From a bacterium (GTDB lineage Bacteria; Actinomycetota; Acidimicrobiia; Spongiisociales; Spongiisociaceae): 52,797 nucleotides of DNA. The notes beneath the pieces were generated by a model that worked only from the letters and a program-made list of their open reading frames with translations, ran no database searches and had not been told where the DNA came from. Of the stretch, positions 9,527-17,645 are shown one piece after another (within the stretch, counting starts at the first letter, position 1; each line of letters starts with the position of its first letter). The position numbers and the translations under genes are program-made. The DNA lies in contig JAPPHZ010000050.1 in the NCBI GenBank assembly GCA_028820935.1, forward strand, positions 1-52,797, written 5' to 3'.

Positions 9527-9893
9527 CCATCGACGTCGCCCACCGCTCGGCGATCGGACGAGACCGCTCGCACGTCCTCCACCCGTAGCCAACTGGCCAC
9601 CACCGAGGTCACGCCGGACGACATGTATGTGGGCGCGGCCGGGTGCTACCTGGAGGACACCCACGGCAACCGGCTCTTCGACGCCAACGCCGGCCTGTGG
9701 TGTGTCAACATCGGCTACGGGCGCGAGGAGATGGTGGAAGCCATCCGGGAACAGGCCGGACGGATGAGCTACGGACAGATCTTTGGCCGGGATCGCAGAT
9801 CTGGCCCCACCGGGTCTCAACAGAGTCTTCTTCAGCACGGGGGGCTCGATCGCCAACGAGACGGCGGTGCGGACCGCCCACCGGCTAGGGACT
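9523..9893 (+). pseudogene. decayed class III (omega-type) aminotransferase, N-terminal fragment
   Basis: Seen in three frames: GTG 9523 begins VTIDVAHRS...DRSHVLHP, then a frameshift near 9586 (an in-frame TAG follows) gives SQLATTEVTPDD...GCYLEDTHGNRLFDANAGLW...EAIREQAG, then a second shift between about 9785 and 9815 gives LAPPGLNRVFFSTGGSIANETAVRTAHRLG. These are the N-terminal ~120 residues of omega-amino acid:pyruvate-type aminotransferases, in the right order. The PLP-lysine half is missing and homology ends just before the tRNA gene at 9907. Two frameshifts plus truncation make it non-functional. The start overlaps the stop of the CocE-type gene (GTGA), showing the former operon. Confidence 0.85.
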
Positions 9894-9906
9894 AGAAGAA
9901 ACGGTG

Positions 9907-9980
9907 TGGGCCCGGCAGGACTCGAACCTGCAACCAACGGATTATGAGTCCGCTGCTCTGACCGCTTGAGCTACGGGCCC
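9907..9980 (-). tRNA. tRNA with CAT anticodon (tRNA-Ile2 or elongator tRNA-Met)
   Basis: 74 nt, no CCA encoded. The acceptor arms GGGCCCG and CGGGCCC pair perfectly. The D arm GCTC/GAGC, anticodon arm GCGGA-CTCATAA-TCCGT and T arm GCAGG-TTCGAGT-CCTGC all fold. The loop gives anticodon CAT. The variable loop TGGTT resembles tRNA-Ile2 species, whose C34 is turned to lysidine by TilS, but elongator tRNA-Met shares the loop. Choosing between them needs identity-element comparison. It is not an initiator: the three G-C pairs typical of initiator anticodon stems are absent. Confidence 0.93.
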
Positions 9981-10024
9981 TGTGGGGGAAGGATAATCCC
10001 GGCGAGTGACCGACCTGGCGGGGG

Positions 10025-10879
10025 TTAGGGGCGGTAGAAGCGACCCGGCACGCGGGCTATGGCCACATCGCAGGGGACGGTGCGCATGAGGGCTTCGGCG
10101 TTGCTGCCCAGGAGGACCATGTTGGCGTTGCCGGCGCCGCGGCTGGCGGCCACCACCAGGTCGGCGTTGCTGATCCGGGCGAACTCGGCCACGGTTTGGG
10201 GCGGGGGCCCGTCCAGGACCACCGGGGTGACCAGGCCGCCCCAGCCGGCTACGAACTTCTGCATGCGCTCCTCCAGCAGGGAGAGGCGCTCGCGGCGCAG
10301 CACGTCGAGCCGTTCGGGCATGACCCCCGCATCGGAGAGCATGGTCTCGTCGTCGGTGGGTAACGACGCTACGGCCGTCACCGTGTCGGCGCCCGTCGCC
10401 AGGAGGAGGGCCAGATCGACGGCTGAAGTGCTGGCCTCGGAAAGGTCTACGGCCGCTATCGCCCGGCGATACGGGGAACGCAGCAGCCTCCGCACGCTGA
10501 GCACCGAGGCATGCAGCTTGCGGGCCAGCCTGGTGGTGCGGGGGCCGATCCTCGTTTGATCGACTGAGGACGTGCCGGTGATCACCAACCCGGCTTTGCG
10601 GGACAGCTTGGCCAGTTCGATGGCCATGTTCCCCGACCGGACCTCCAGATCCGCCTGGCATCGGGCGCGGGCATTGATCCAGGTCAGCAGGTCCTCCGCC
10701 TGGCTCTGGCGGTACAGGTGTATCCGCTCCAGCATCTCGTCGGGGAGCGGGACGTCGGGCGGTTCGGCGACATGGACCAGCCTGAGTTCGGCCTGGTGTG
10801 CCTCTGCGAGTATCCGGCCTCGATCGGCCACGCGGCGGGACATCGGGGACAGATCGACCGCAGCGAGCACTTGCTGCAT
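10025..10879 (-). CDS. tandem universal stress protein (two UspA domains)
   Basis: About 284 aa from ATG 10879 (TTG 10888 in frame is an alternative). Seen: two Usp folds in tandem. The first starts VLAAVDLSPMSRRVADRG with LVHVAEP and ends SVLSVRRL; the second starts AIAAVDLSEASTSAVDLA and ends VPCDVAIARV. The second copy has SRGAGNANMVLLGSNAEALM, a close match to the G-2x-G-9x-G-(S/T) ATP-binding motif; the first copy has a degenerate equivalent (TSSVDQTRIGPRTTRLA). Known: such proteins bind ATP or cAMP in stress or dormancy responses in actinobacteria. It is transcribed toward the CAT tRNA and downstream of mscS, from which a T-tract hairpin separates it. Target unknown. Confidence 0.88.
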   Translation of the reverse strand: MQQVLAAVDLSPMSRRVADRGRILAEAHQAELRLVHVAEPPDVPLPDEMLERIHLYRQSQAEDLLTWINARARCQADLEVRSGNMAIELAKLSRKAGLVITGTSSVDQTRIGPRTTRLARKLHASVLSVRRLLRSPYRRAIAAVDLSEASTSAVDLALLLATGADTVTAVASLPTDDETMLSDAGVMPERLDVLRRERLSLLEERMQKFVAGWGGLVTPVVLDGPPPQTVAEFARISNADLVVAASRGAGNANMVLLGSNAEALMRTVPCDVAIARVPGRFYRP

Positions 10880-10978
10880 GTCAGCCAAACCGAGCCCGGG
10901 GAACCAGCACGGACAGGTACCTTAGCCAACCCCACGGGCGCACGTTCCCGCAACGGGTCATGCTCGAACGAGAGTGAG

Positions 10979-10997
10979 AAAAAAGGGCAACCGCCCC
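10979..10997 (-). terminator. probable rho-independent terminator after mscS
   Basis: On the minus strand GGGC-GGTT-GCCC is followed by TTTTTT. The stem is only 4 bp (perhaps extended by flanking G/C), but the T6 tract lies directly after it, between the mscS stop and the usp start. Confidence 0.5.
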
Positions 10998-11009
10998 GCC
11001 GTCAGACCC

Positions 11010-12077
11010 CTAACCGGAGCTACCCGCACCGCCTTCACCCGGCAGGGCGACCCCGCCCGGCTGCGAACGCACCCAGATGGTGCGCTGCGGGAACGGGATC
11101 TCGATCCCCGCGTCGTCAAGAGCGAACTTGAGACGCTTTCGCAGTTCCCGCGCCGTGCCGAACTGCTCTCCGGGCTCGGTCCTGACCATCAGGCGCAGGG
11201 CGATGGAGTTGTCCCCGAACGCCTGAACACCCGCCATGGTCGGCTCCTGGATGATCGTGAACGACTCGAGTTGCTCACGCCACAACCCGTCCGCCACTTC
11301 CTTGATGAGGGCCATCGCCGCCGCGATATCGGTGTCGTAGGCGACCTCGATGTCGACCACGGCCTGGCCCCAGTCCTGGGTGAGGTTGGCTACCCGGGCG
11401 ATCTCTCCGTTGGGGATGTACCAGAGCGTCCCGTTGATGTCGCGCACCTGGGTGGTACGGAGCTTGACCTCCTCCACGACGCCGACCGTGTCCCCCACAT
11501 CGACCACGTCGCCCACCCCGTACTGGTCCTCGAGCAGCATGAACACACCGGAGAGGAAATCCTTGACCAGGCTCTGGGCGCCGAAACCGATCGCCACACC
11601 GGCTATGCCGGCGCCGGCGATCAGGGGGCCCAGGTTCACGTCGAACTCCGCCAGGGCCATCATCAGGGCCATGCCGTAGATGATCGCCGAGGAGACCGAC
11701 CGCAGCACCGAACCGAGCGTTCTCGTCCTCTGGCCGCTCCGCTCCTGCTGGTCCACCATGCGGCGGGCCCTCTCGAGCGCGGCCTCGCCCAGTCCGGGCC
11801 CGTCGTCATCCGGCTCGAGGGTTCCGGAGATGGCCGCCGCCACCTCAGAGCGCTTGGACAGCCAGCCCTCCACCAGCCTGTCCAGCCATCGGCGCACGAT
11901 CCGGCTGACGATCCAGGCCAGCAACAGGATGAGTACCACCTTGATCGGACGGGCCGCCAGTTCCGCAAGGCGAGCGGTCCCGCTGCTACCGGTCAGGTCA
12001 TAGACGAGGCCGCACACGGACCCCGGATCGACACCGCATGCGTCCGCAACGGACTGGGCGATCAGGTAGGAAGACAT
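11010..12077 (-). CDS. MscS-family mechanosensitive ion channel
   Basis: 355 aa. Seen: a first membrane span (IKVVLILLLAWIVSRIVRRW), a cytoplasmic loop, then SAIIYGMALMMALAEFDVN and the pore-lining helix GPLIAGAGIAGVAIGFGAQSLVKDFLSGVFML, the Gly/Ala-rich TM3 signature of MscS. After it comes the beta domain (EDQYGVGDVVDVGDTVGVVEEVKLRTTQVRDINGT). Small-conductance channels open on hypo-osmotic shock to release solutes. It stands alone between the divergently transcribed phosphoribosyltransferase and the usp gene. Fewer N-terminal spans than the large MscK type; comparable to MscS/YnaI. Confidence 0.92.
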   Translation of the reverse strand: MSSYLIAQSVADACGVDPGSVCGLVYDLTGSSGTARLAELAARPIKVVLILLLAWIVSRIVRRWLDRLVEGWLSKRSEVAAAISGTLEPDDDGPGLGEAALERARRMVDQQERSGQRTRTLGSVLRSVSSAIIYGMALMMALAEFDVNLGPLIAGAGIAGVAIGFGAQSLVKDFLSGVFMLLEDQYGVGDVVDVGDTVGVVEEVKLRTTQVRDINGTLWYIPNGEIARVANLTQDWGQAVVDIEVAYDTDIAAAMALIKEVADGLWREQLESFTIIQEPTMAGVQAFGDNSIALRLMVRTEPGEQFGTARELRKRLKFALDDAGIEIPFPQRTIWVRSQPGGVALPGEGGAGSSG

Positions 12078-12163
12078 ATGGCGCCACCATTCGATTGAAA
12101 GACTCTCTTGGAGGCCGGATGGATGGGTACCGGCCCGAAGGGCAGGTTAGCCCTGTCGGATGG

Positions 12164-12196
12164 CACAATCACCGCATGGCACGGGACGAGGCATGA
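12164..12196 (+). promoter_or_regulatory. candidate leaderless -10 plus 6-codon leader ORF before the phosphoribosyltransferase
   Basis: CACAAT (12164-12169) lies 6 nt before ATG 12176, which opens a 6-codon ORF (MARDEA) whose TGA overlaps the ATG of the phosphoribosyltransferase as ATGA. This suggests a leaderless mini-ORF that delivers ribosomes to the main start. Confidence 0.3.
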
Positions 12197-12855
12197 GGTT
12201 CACCGACCGGGCGCACGCCGGCAGTGTGTTGGCCGGAGAACTCGGCCACCTCGCCGGCCAACCCGCCGTGATCCTGGGCCTGCCCAGGGGCGGGGTCCCG
12301 GTCGGCTACGAGATCGCTAGGCGTCTCGGCGCTCCCCTGGAGGTGTTGCTGGTCCGCAAGCTAGGGGTACCGGTCCAGCCGGAACTGGCCATGGGCGCCA
12401 TCGGCGAGGGCGGGGTACGCGTCCTGGACGAGCAACGGATCGAACGGCTCGGTATACGGTCGGCGGCCGTCGAGCGGGTGGAGCGTAGAGAGCGCCGCGA
12501 ACTGGCCCGCCAGGCGGAACGGTTCCGTGGCAATGCCCGTCCCGCAGATCTGGAGGGCAAAACCGCGGTGATCGTCGATGACGGCATCGCCACGGGCGCC
12601 ACCGCCCGTGCCGCCTGCCTGATCACCCGGCGCCTCGGGGCCGGGCGGGTCGTGCTGGCCGCTCCGGTCGCTCCCCGCGACGCATCGGCAACCTTCGCCG
12701 AGGTGGCTGACGAGCTGGTGGTGGCCCACACGCCGCGGCGCTTCGCGGCCATCGGCATGTTCTATCGCGACTTCCGGCCCACCCCGGACCATTCGGTGGT
12801 CGAGCTACTGGACCTTGCCCGGCAATGGACGCCCGGCCACGAGCCGGGGCGCTGA
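12193..12855 (+). CDS. phosphoribosyltransferase-domain protein
   Basis: 220 aa from ATG 12193 (gggacgagg upstream; the frame is open a little further up). Seen: VILGLPRGGVPVGYEIARRLGAPLEVLLVRKLG at the N-terminus and the PRPP-binding loop VIVDDGIATGATARAA in the middle, the hallmark of type I phosphoribosyltransferases. The layout matches the predicted phosphoribosyltransferases often found near erythromycin esterase or dienelactone hydrolase genes, not a named purine or pyrimidine salvage enzyme. Substrate unknown. Divergent from mscS and upstream of dxs. Confidence 0.88.
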   Translation: MRFTDRAHAGSVLAGELGHLAGQPAVILGLPRGGVPVGYEIARRLGAPLEVLLVRKLGVPVQPELAMGAIGEGGVRVLDEQRIERLGIRSAAVERVERRERRELARQAERFRGNARPADLEGKTAVIVDDGIATGATARAACLITRRLGAGRVVLAAPVAPRDASATFAEVADELVVAHTPRRFAAIGMFYRDFRPTPDHSVVELLDLARQWTPGHEPGR

Positions 12856-12917
12856 GCCGGCTTAGCCGGTACTCTCCGCAACCCTCGAAAGTTGGGCGGT
12901 GAACAGGGTTTCGCCTG

Positions 12918-12923
12918 TAGAGT
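12918..12923 (+). promoter_or_regulatory. candidate -10 box of a leaderless promoter for dxs
   Basis: TAGAGT sits 7 nt upstream of ATG 12931 with no ribosome-binding site between, matching the leaderless pattern seen at several genes here. Confidence 0.4.
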
Positions 12924-12930
12924 AGTGATA

Positions 12931-14781
12931 ATGACACTTCCCGACACTCCCCTGCTGGATACCATCCGGGGGCCTGCCGATCTCCGATCCCTCGGCTTCG
13001 AGGAACTCGAGGAGTTGGCCACCGAGATCCGCCACCTCATCGTGGCCACGGTCACCCGGAACGGTGGCCACCTGGGGTCGAACCTGGGGATAGTCGAGCT
13101 CACGCTGGCGCTGCACCGTGTCTTCCGGTCCCCCCACGACGCCATCCTGTTCGACACCGGGCACCAGGCCTACCCCCACAAGCTGCTGACCGGGCGGCGG
13201 CGTCAATTCGCCACCCTCCGGCTTCCCGATGGTATGTCCGGTTATCCCAGCCGGGCGGAGTCCGAACACGACTGGATCGAGAACAGCCACGCCTCGACCG
13301 CGCTCTCCTACTCCCACGGTCTGGCCGCCGCCTTCCAGGCCGGTGGTGATGACCGCCGGGTGGTGGCGATCGTGGGCGATGGCTCGCTGACCGGGGGCAT
13401 GGCACTCGAGGGGCTCAACAACATCGGCCATTCCGGTGCCGACGTCACCATCGTCCTCAACGACAACGGCCGTTCCTACGCACCGACCATCTCCAGGCTG
13501 TCCGAGAGCCTCATCAAGCTCCGGACCACCTCCGTCTACGAGCGCGGCCAGGGCGTCGCCCGCTCGATTGCCGAGTCGATTCCCTGGGTGGCGGACCTGG
13601 TGAGCCGTGGGATAGACGCGACCGAAGTGGCCATTCGCCAGATGTGGGAACCGCCCCAGATCTTCGAGCAGTTCGGCATCCGCTACTTCGGTCCGTTCAA
13701 CGGCCACGATCTGCCCGAGCTCGAACGCATCCTCAAGAACGTCCGGGCGATGAGCGGCCCCACCGTGGTGCATGTGATCACCCAGAAGGGCCGCGGCTAC
13801 GCGCCGGCCGAGAACGACCCCATCAAGGCGATGCACGACCTCTCGTCCATCAAGGAAGGCAGCTACACGGCCGCATTTGCCGAACACCTGCTGGCGCTCG
13901 CCGGCCGCCATCCCGAGCTGGTGGCGATCACCGCCGCCATGCCCGACTCGACCGGAGTGCTACCGCTCCAGAACCGGTTCCCGGACCGGGTCTTCGACGT
14001 CGGGATCGCGGAGCAGCACGCGGTGGCGATGGCCACGGGCATGGCCATGGGAGGCCTCCGTCCGGTGGTGGCCATCTACTCCACCTTCCTCACCCGGGCG
14101 CTCGACCAGATCAACCTCGACACCGCGCTCCACGGCTGCCCCGTCATCTTCTGCCTCGACCGGGCCGGTATCACGGGAGACGACGGCGCCTCCCATCACG
14201 GACTGCTCGACATGGTGCTGCTCTCGAAGATCCCGGGCATGACCATCTTCGCTCCCTCCTCGTACGAGGAACTCCCCGTGATGCTCGACACCGCGCTCGA
14301 GATAACCACCGGCCCCTCCGCCATCCGGTGGCCCAAGACCCCGCCCCTCCGAGCATCGATCGATGAGGTGGGATCCGGGCTGTCGGCTCGCCGGGTCCGC
14401 GAGGGATCCGAAGTCTGCCTGATCGGCATCGGCAAGATGCTGGAACCCGTCTCCGAAGCGGCCGACGTCCTCGAACGTGAGGGAGTCAGCTGCTCCGTTT
14501 GGGACCCGAGGGTGGTGAAGCCGCTCGATCCGGTGATGATCGGCGACGCCGCCCGGCACGAACTGGTGGTTACCGCCGAGGACGGGCTGCGCGCCGGCGG
14601 CATCGGGCAGGCGATCCGCGACCAGGTGGATGGCCCGGGGTCAGCCCGGGTGGTGACGATCGGCCTCCCGACTGCACACCTTCCTCATGGTAAGATCGAA
14701 GAACTTCTCGCCCGTTACCGGATGGACGCTTCTGGGATCGTCTCGGCGGTCAAGGAACACCAGCATGCGGCGGTGTTATAG
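12931..14781 (+). CDS. dxs: 1-deoxy-D-xylulose-5-phosphate synthase
   Basis: 616 aa, normal for DXS. First step of the non-mevalonate isoprenoid pathway: thiamine diphosphate-dependent condensation of pyruvate with glyceraldehyde 3-phosphate; also feeds thiamine and pyridoxal synthesis. Seen: GHLGSNLGIVELTLALH, FDTGHQAYPHKLLTGR (near residue 77), the thiamine diphosphate/Mg motif GDGSLTGGMALEGLNN (from about 149), the transketolase core DVGIAEQHAVAMATGMA (catalytic Glu near 360), and DRAGITGDDGASHHG. The upstream in-frame GTG at 12892 is rejected because ATG 12931 starts at the canonical N-terminus. Downstream is the aapJQMP transporter after a 64-bp gap. Confidence 0.97.
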   Translation: MTLPDTPLLDTIRGPADLRSLGFEELEELATEIRHLIVATVTRNGGHLGSNLGIVELTLALHRVFRSPHDAILFDTGHQAYPHKLLTGRRRQFATLRLPDGMSGYPSRAESEHDWIENSHASTALSYSHGLAAAFQAGGDDRRVVAIVGDGSLTGGMALEGLNNIGHSGADVTIVLNDNGRSYAPTISRLSESLIKLRTTSVYERGQGVARSIAESIPWVADLVSRGIDATEVAIRQMWEPPQIFEQFGIRYFGPFNGHDLPELERILKNVRAMSGPTVVHVITQKGRGYAPAENDPIKAMHDLSSIKEGSYTAAFAEHLLALAGRHPELVAITAAMPDSTGVLPLQNRFPDRVFDVGIAEQHAVAMATGMAMGGLRPVVAIYSTFLTRALDQINLDTALHGCPVIFCLDRAGITGDDGASHHGLLDMVLLSKIPGMTIFAPSSYEELPVMLDTALEITTGPSAIRWPKTPPLRASIDEVGSGLSARRVREGSEVCLIGIGKMLEPVSEAADVLEREGVSCSVWDPRVVKPLDPVMIGDAARHELVVTAEDGLRAGGIGQAIRDQVDGPGSARVVTIGLPTAHLPHGKIEELLARYRMDASGIVSAVKEHQHAAVL

Positions 14782-14845
14782 CCAGAAGTCCCGGCAGGTG
14801 GGGAATGACGCCAACCAAGACGCGAGAACGGAAAGGGGCCTACTA

Positions 14846-15991
14846 ATGACTCGAAGGCTAGTACCTGTGTTCGTGGTGCTTGCGATGGTCGTTGCTTCAT
14901 GCGGAGCCGACGACGAGCCTGCCGCCACGACAGCCGCCCAGGAGACGACTACGGCCGCAACCCAGGCTGCCACCACCCAGCCCGAGGAAGTGACGGTAAC
15001 TCCTCTGCAGGGCGGCACGCTGGGCGAGATCCAGGCCCGCGGTAGCCTGCGATGCGGTGTGTCAACCGCCGCCATCGGTTTCGCCGAGCCCCAGGACGAC
15101 GGTTCCTACACCGGATTCGACGCCGACTACTGCCGAGCCCTGGCAGCAGCTGTGCTAGGTGATGCCAATGCGGTCGAGTTCGTGGGCACCACCGCCGCCG
15201 AGCGCTTCAACGTGCTCGCCGCCGGCGAGGTCGACGTGCTGTTCCGTAACACGACCTGGACCCAGAGCCGAGATACGGAGATCGGCGGTGACTTCGGACC
15301 CACCACGTTCTACGACGGCCAGCAGATCATGGGTAAGGCCGACTTCGGCTTCACCGATGCTTCGACTCTGGTGGACGTGGACGGCGCCAGGCTCTGCACC
15401 AACGCCGGTACCACCACCGAGAAGAACATCACCGAGGGCGCCCGCGTGGTCGGCGCCGAGATCGAGCTGGTGACCGTGGAGAACTTCCCGGAGGCCATGG
15501 ACCTCTTCCGGGCGGGTTCCTGCGACCTGGTGACCACCGACGGCTCGGCCCTGTTCGGCCACCGCTATGCCGCCATCCAGAACGGCGAGATCGCCGAGGG
15601 AGACTGGATCATCTTCCCGACCACTCCGATCTCCAAGGAGCCGCTCGGCCCCATGTACCGGCAGAACGACAGCCAGTGGGCCGACGTGGTGAACTGGTTG
15701 GTGTACATCCTGATCATCGCTGACGAGAAGGGCGTTACGTCCGAGAACATCGACGAGATGGTGGCGAACCCGCCCGACCCCGAAGCGGGTCGCTTCCTCG
15801 GCGTAGGCGAGGACGAGCTCCAGACCAAGATGGGTCTCGCGGCTGACGCGTACGCCCAGGCCATCCGGCAGGTCGGCAACTACGACGAGATCTACGCCAA
15901 CAACCTGCACCCGCTCGGGTTCGCCCGAGCCGGCTCGGCCAATGCCCGCTGGACCGAGGGCGGTCTCGTCTACGCACCACCGGCCCGGTAA
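14846..15991 (+). CDS. aapJ: amino acid ABC transporter, substrate-binding lipoprotein (AapJ-like)
   Basis: 381 aa from ATG 14846 (gaaaggggc upstream). Seen: signal sequence VPVFVVLAMVVASC with lipobox Cys 19, a Thr/Ala-rich linker, then a family 3 solute-binding domain: LRCGVSTAAIGFAEPQDDGSYTGFDADYCRALAAAVLG, RFNVLAAGEVDVLFRNTTWT and DLVTTDGSALFG. This is the AapJ/BztA subgroup for general L-amino acids. It would capture polar amino acids outside the membrane and hand them to AapQM. A strong hairpin separates it from aapQ, as is common for binding proteins that must be more abundant than the permeases. Confidence 0.93.
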   Translation: MTRRLVPVFVVLAMVVASCGADDEPAATTAAQETTTAATQAATTQPEEVTVTPLQGGTLGEIQARGSLRCGVSTAAIGFAEPQDDGSYTGFDADYCRALAAAVLGDANAVEFVGTTAAERFNVLAAGEVDVLFRNTTWTQSRDTEIGGDFGPTTFYDGQQIMGKADFGFTDASTLVDVDGARLCTNAGTTTEKNITEGARVVGAEIELVTVENFPEAMDLFRAGSCDLVTTDGSALFGHRYAAIQNGEIAEGDWIIFPTTPISKEPLGPMYRQNDSQWADVVNWLVYILIIADEKGVTSENIDEMVANPPDPEAGRFLGVGEDELQTKMGLAADAYAQAIRQVGNYDEIYANNLHPLGFARAGSANARWTEGGLVYAPPAR

Positions 15992-16012
15992 AACCAAGTA
16001 GATCCGAATCAA

Positions 16013-16041
16013 GGAGGGGGCGCCTAACCGGTGCCCCCTCC
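16013..16041 (+). terminator. strong intergenic hairpin between aapJ and aapQ (partial terminator or mRNA stabiliser)
   Basis: GGAGGGGGCGCC pairs with GGTGCCCCCTCC (12 bp with one G-T pair) around a TAACC loop. No T-tract follows, only a mixed GT-rich stretch. The position suggests reduced read-through into aapQMP or protection of the aapJ 3' end. Confidence 0.7.
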
Positions 16042-16090
16042 TCGCGTTGTTGGTATCGTTTAGGAGGCCGGCAAAATAACGGAAGGTCAA

Positions 16091-17644
16091 TTGGTCACGC
16101 CCCCCGACCGATCCTCTCAGACCCGCGTACCCATATGGCGCAACGTGGTCGTCATCAAATGGGCCACCCAAATCGGCATCCTCGTCGGCCTCCTCTGGCT
16201 GGGCTATGTGGTCATAACCCAGGCCACCAGCAATCTTCGGGCCACCGGCATCCCGTTCTCGTGGGACTTCCTAGGCGAACCACTGGGCGTCAAACTCGGT
16301 GAGGGGTTCAACACCGATCCCGAGTCGGGCCTGGAGGCGCTGGCGGTGGGAATGGTCAACATGTTGAGGGTCACCTGGAGCGGTGTCATCGCCGCCACCA
16401 TCCTCGGCACGGTGATCGGGATTTCGAGGCTGTCATCCAACTGGATCGTCTCGAGGATCGCCAACGCCTACATCGAGTTCTTCCGCAACATCCCGCTGCT
16501 CGTCCAGATCCTGTTCTGGCAGGCACTGATCGTCGGGCTCCTGCCGGATCTGACCCCCGAGATGGAGGGGTCCCGGTGGCTGTTCGCCAGCCCCAAGGGC
16601 ATTGCCATGCCCTGGCTCACCCCCCTGGCCGGCCGCTGGCAGTACACCGTGCTGCTCATCCTCGGCGTGGTGGCGGCACGCTGGGTGTACCGGCGCCGGA
16701 TCGCGCTCCAGGAGCGAGAGGGGCACGATACCCACGCCTTCGCCTGGTCGATCGGCACTTTCGCCGTCTTCCTGGTGGGAGGCTGGTTCGCCCATCCCGT
16801 CGCCGGAGCGTTGGGATGGCTGTTCACCGCCCTCGCCTGGGTGGCCGGGGTAGTACCGGTGATCGGTCTCCAGCTGGTACTGGCCGCCCTCGCTGTCTTG
16901 TTGGCGGCCCGCTACATCGTGCGGTATCTGAGGCGGCTCCGGTCGCCCGCCGGGATGGCCAAACTCTCGGATGACGACTACTTCCGCCTGGCAGTGGCGG
17001 CCGTGGTGGGAATCGGGGTGATGCTGTTCTTCGTATCCGGGGCCGGGCAGGCAACCCTCTCCAGTGTTCTGGGACGGACGCTCTGGTACCAGATGAACTG
17101 GGGGTTCGAGCCGCTCTTCGACTTCCTGGCGTCACGGTTCGACTTTGCCGGCGGCGCCCCCCTGCGCTTCACCCTTCCCGAGGTGGTAGTGCCCACCAGA
17201 TTCCCCCAGTACTCCCACGAGGTCGGTAAGGCACTCACACCGGGCTTCATGGCGGTCTGGATGGGAGTCACGCTCTACACCGCGGCCTTCATCGCCGAGA
17301 TCGTGCGGGCCGGGATCATGGCCGTGCCGCGCGGTCAGGGTGAGGCCGCGGCGGCGGTCGGTCTGCGCCGGGGCCAGGTGCTGCGCCTGGTCGTGCTGCC
17401 CCAAGCCTTCCGGATCATCCTTCCCCCGCTCGGTTCCCAGTATCTGAACCTGGCCAAGAACACCTCCTTGGGTATCGCCGTGGCCTACGCCGACATCGTC
17501 CAGGTCGGCCAGACCATCTTCAACCAGGAAGGCCAGGCATTGGCGGTGTTCATCTTCTGGATGGGCTTCTACTCGCTCGTAAGCCTGATCCTGTCGGGCA
17601 TCGTGAACTACTACAACCGCAAGATGGCCCTGGTGGAGCGCTGA
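16091..17644 (+). CDS. aapQ: amino acid ABC transporter permease (AapQ-like)
   Basis: 517 aa, longer than the ~400 of typical AapQ. Start TTG 16091 has ggaagg upstream. Seen: an N-terminal span (WATQIGILVGLLWLGYVVI), the conserved LRVTWSGVIAATILGTVIGISRLSSN and YIEFFRNIPLLVQILFW, several extra hydrophobic spans between about residues 190 and 320, then the EAA loop AEIVRAGIMAVPRGQGEAAAAVGL with ILPPLGSQYLNLAKNTSLGIAVAY. Forms the membrane channel with AapM. Its stop is one base before the aapM start, so they are co-translated. The additional mid-protein spans appear in AapM too. Confidence 0.93.
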   Translation: MVTPPDRSSQTRVPIWRNVVVIKWATQIGILVGLLWLGYVVITQATSNLRATGIPFSWDFLGEPLGVKLGEGFNTDPESGLEALAVGMVNMLRVTWSGVIAATILGTVIGISRLSSNWIVSRIANAYIEFFRNIPLLVQILFWQALIVGLLPDLTPEMEGSRWLFASPKGIAMPWLTPLAGRWQYTVLLILGVVAARWVYRRRIALQEREGHDTHAFAWSIGTFAVFLVGGWFAHPVAGALGWLFTALAWVAGVVPVIGLQLVLAALAVLLAARYIVRYLRRLRSPAGMAKLSDDDYFRLAVAAVVGIGVMLFFVSGAGQATLSSVLGRTLWYQMNWGFEPLFDFLASRFDFAGGAPLRFTLPEVVVPTRFPQYSHEVGKALTPGFMAVWMGVTLYTAAFIAEIVRAGIMAVPRGQGEAAAAVGLRRGQVLRLVVLPQAFRIILPPLGSQYLNLAKNTSLGIAVAYADIVQVGQTIFNQEGQALAVFIFWMGFYSLVSLILSGIVNYYNRKMALVER

Positions 17645-17645
17645 T

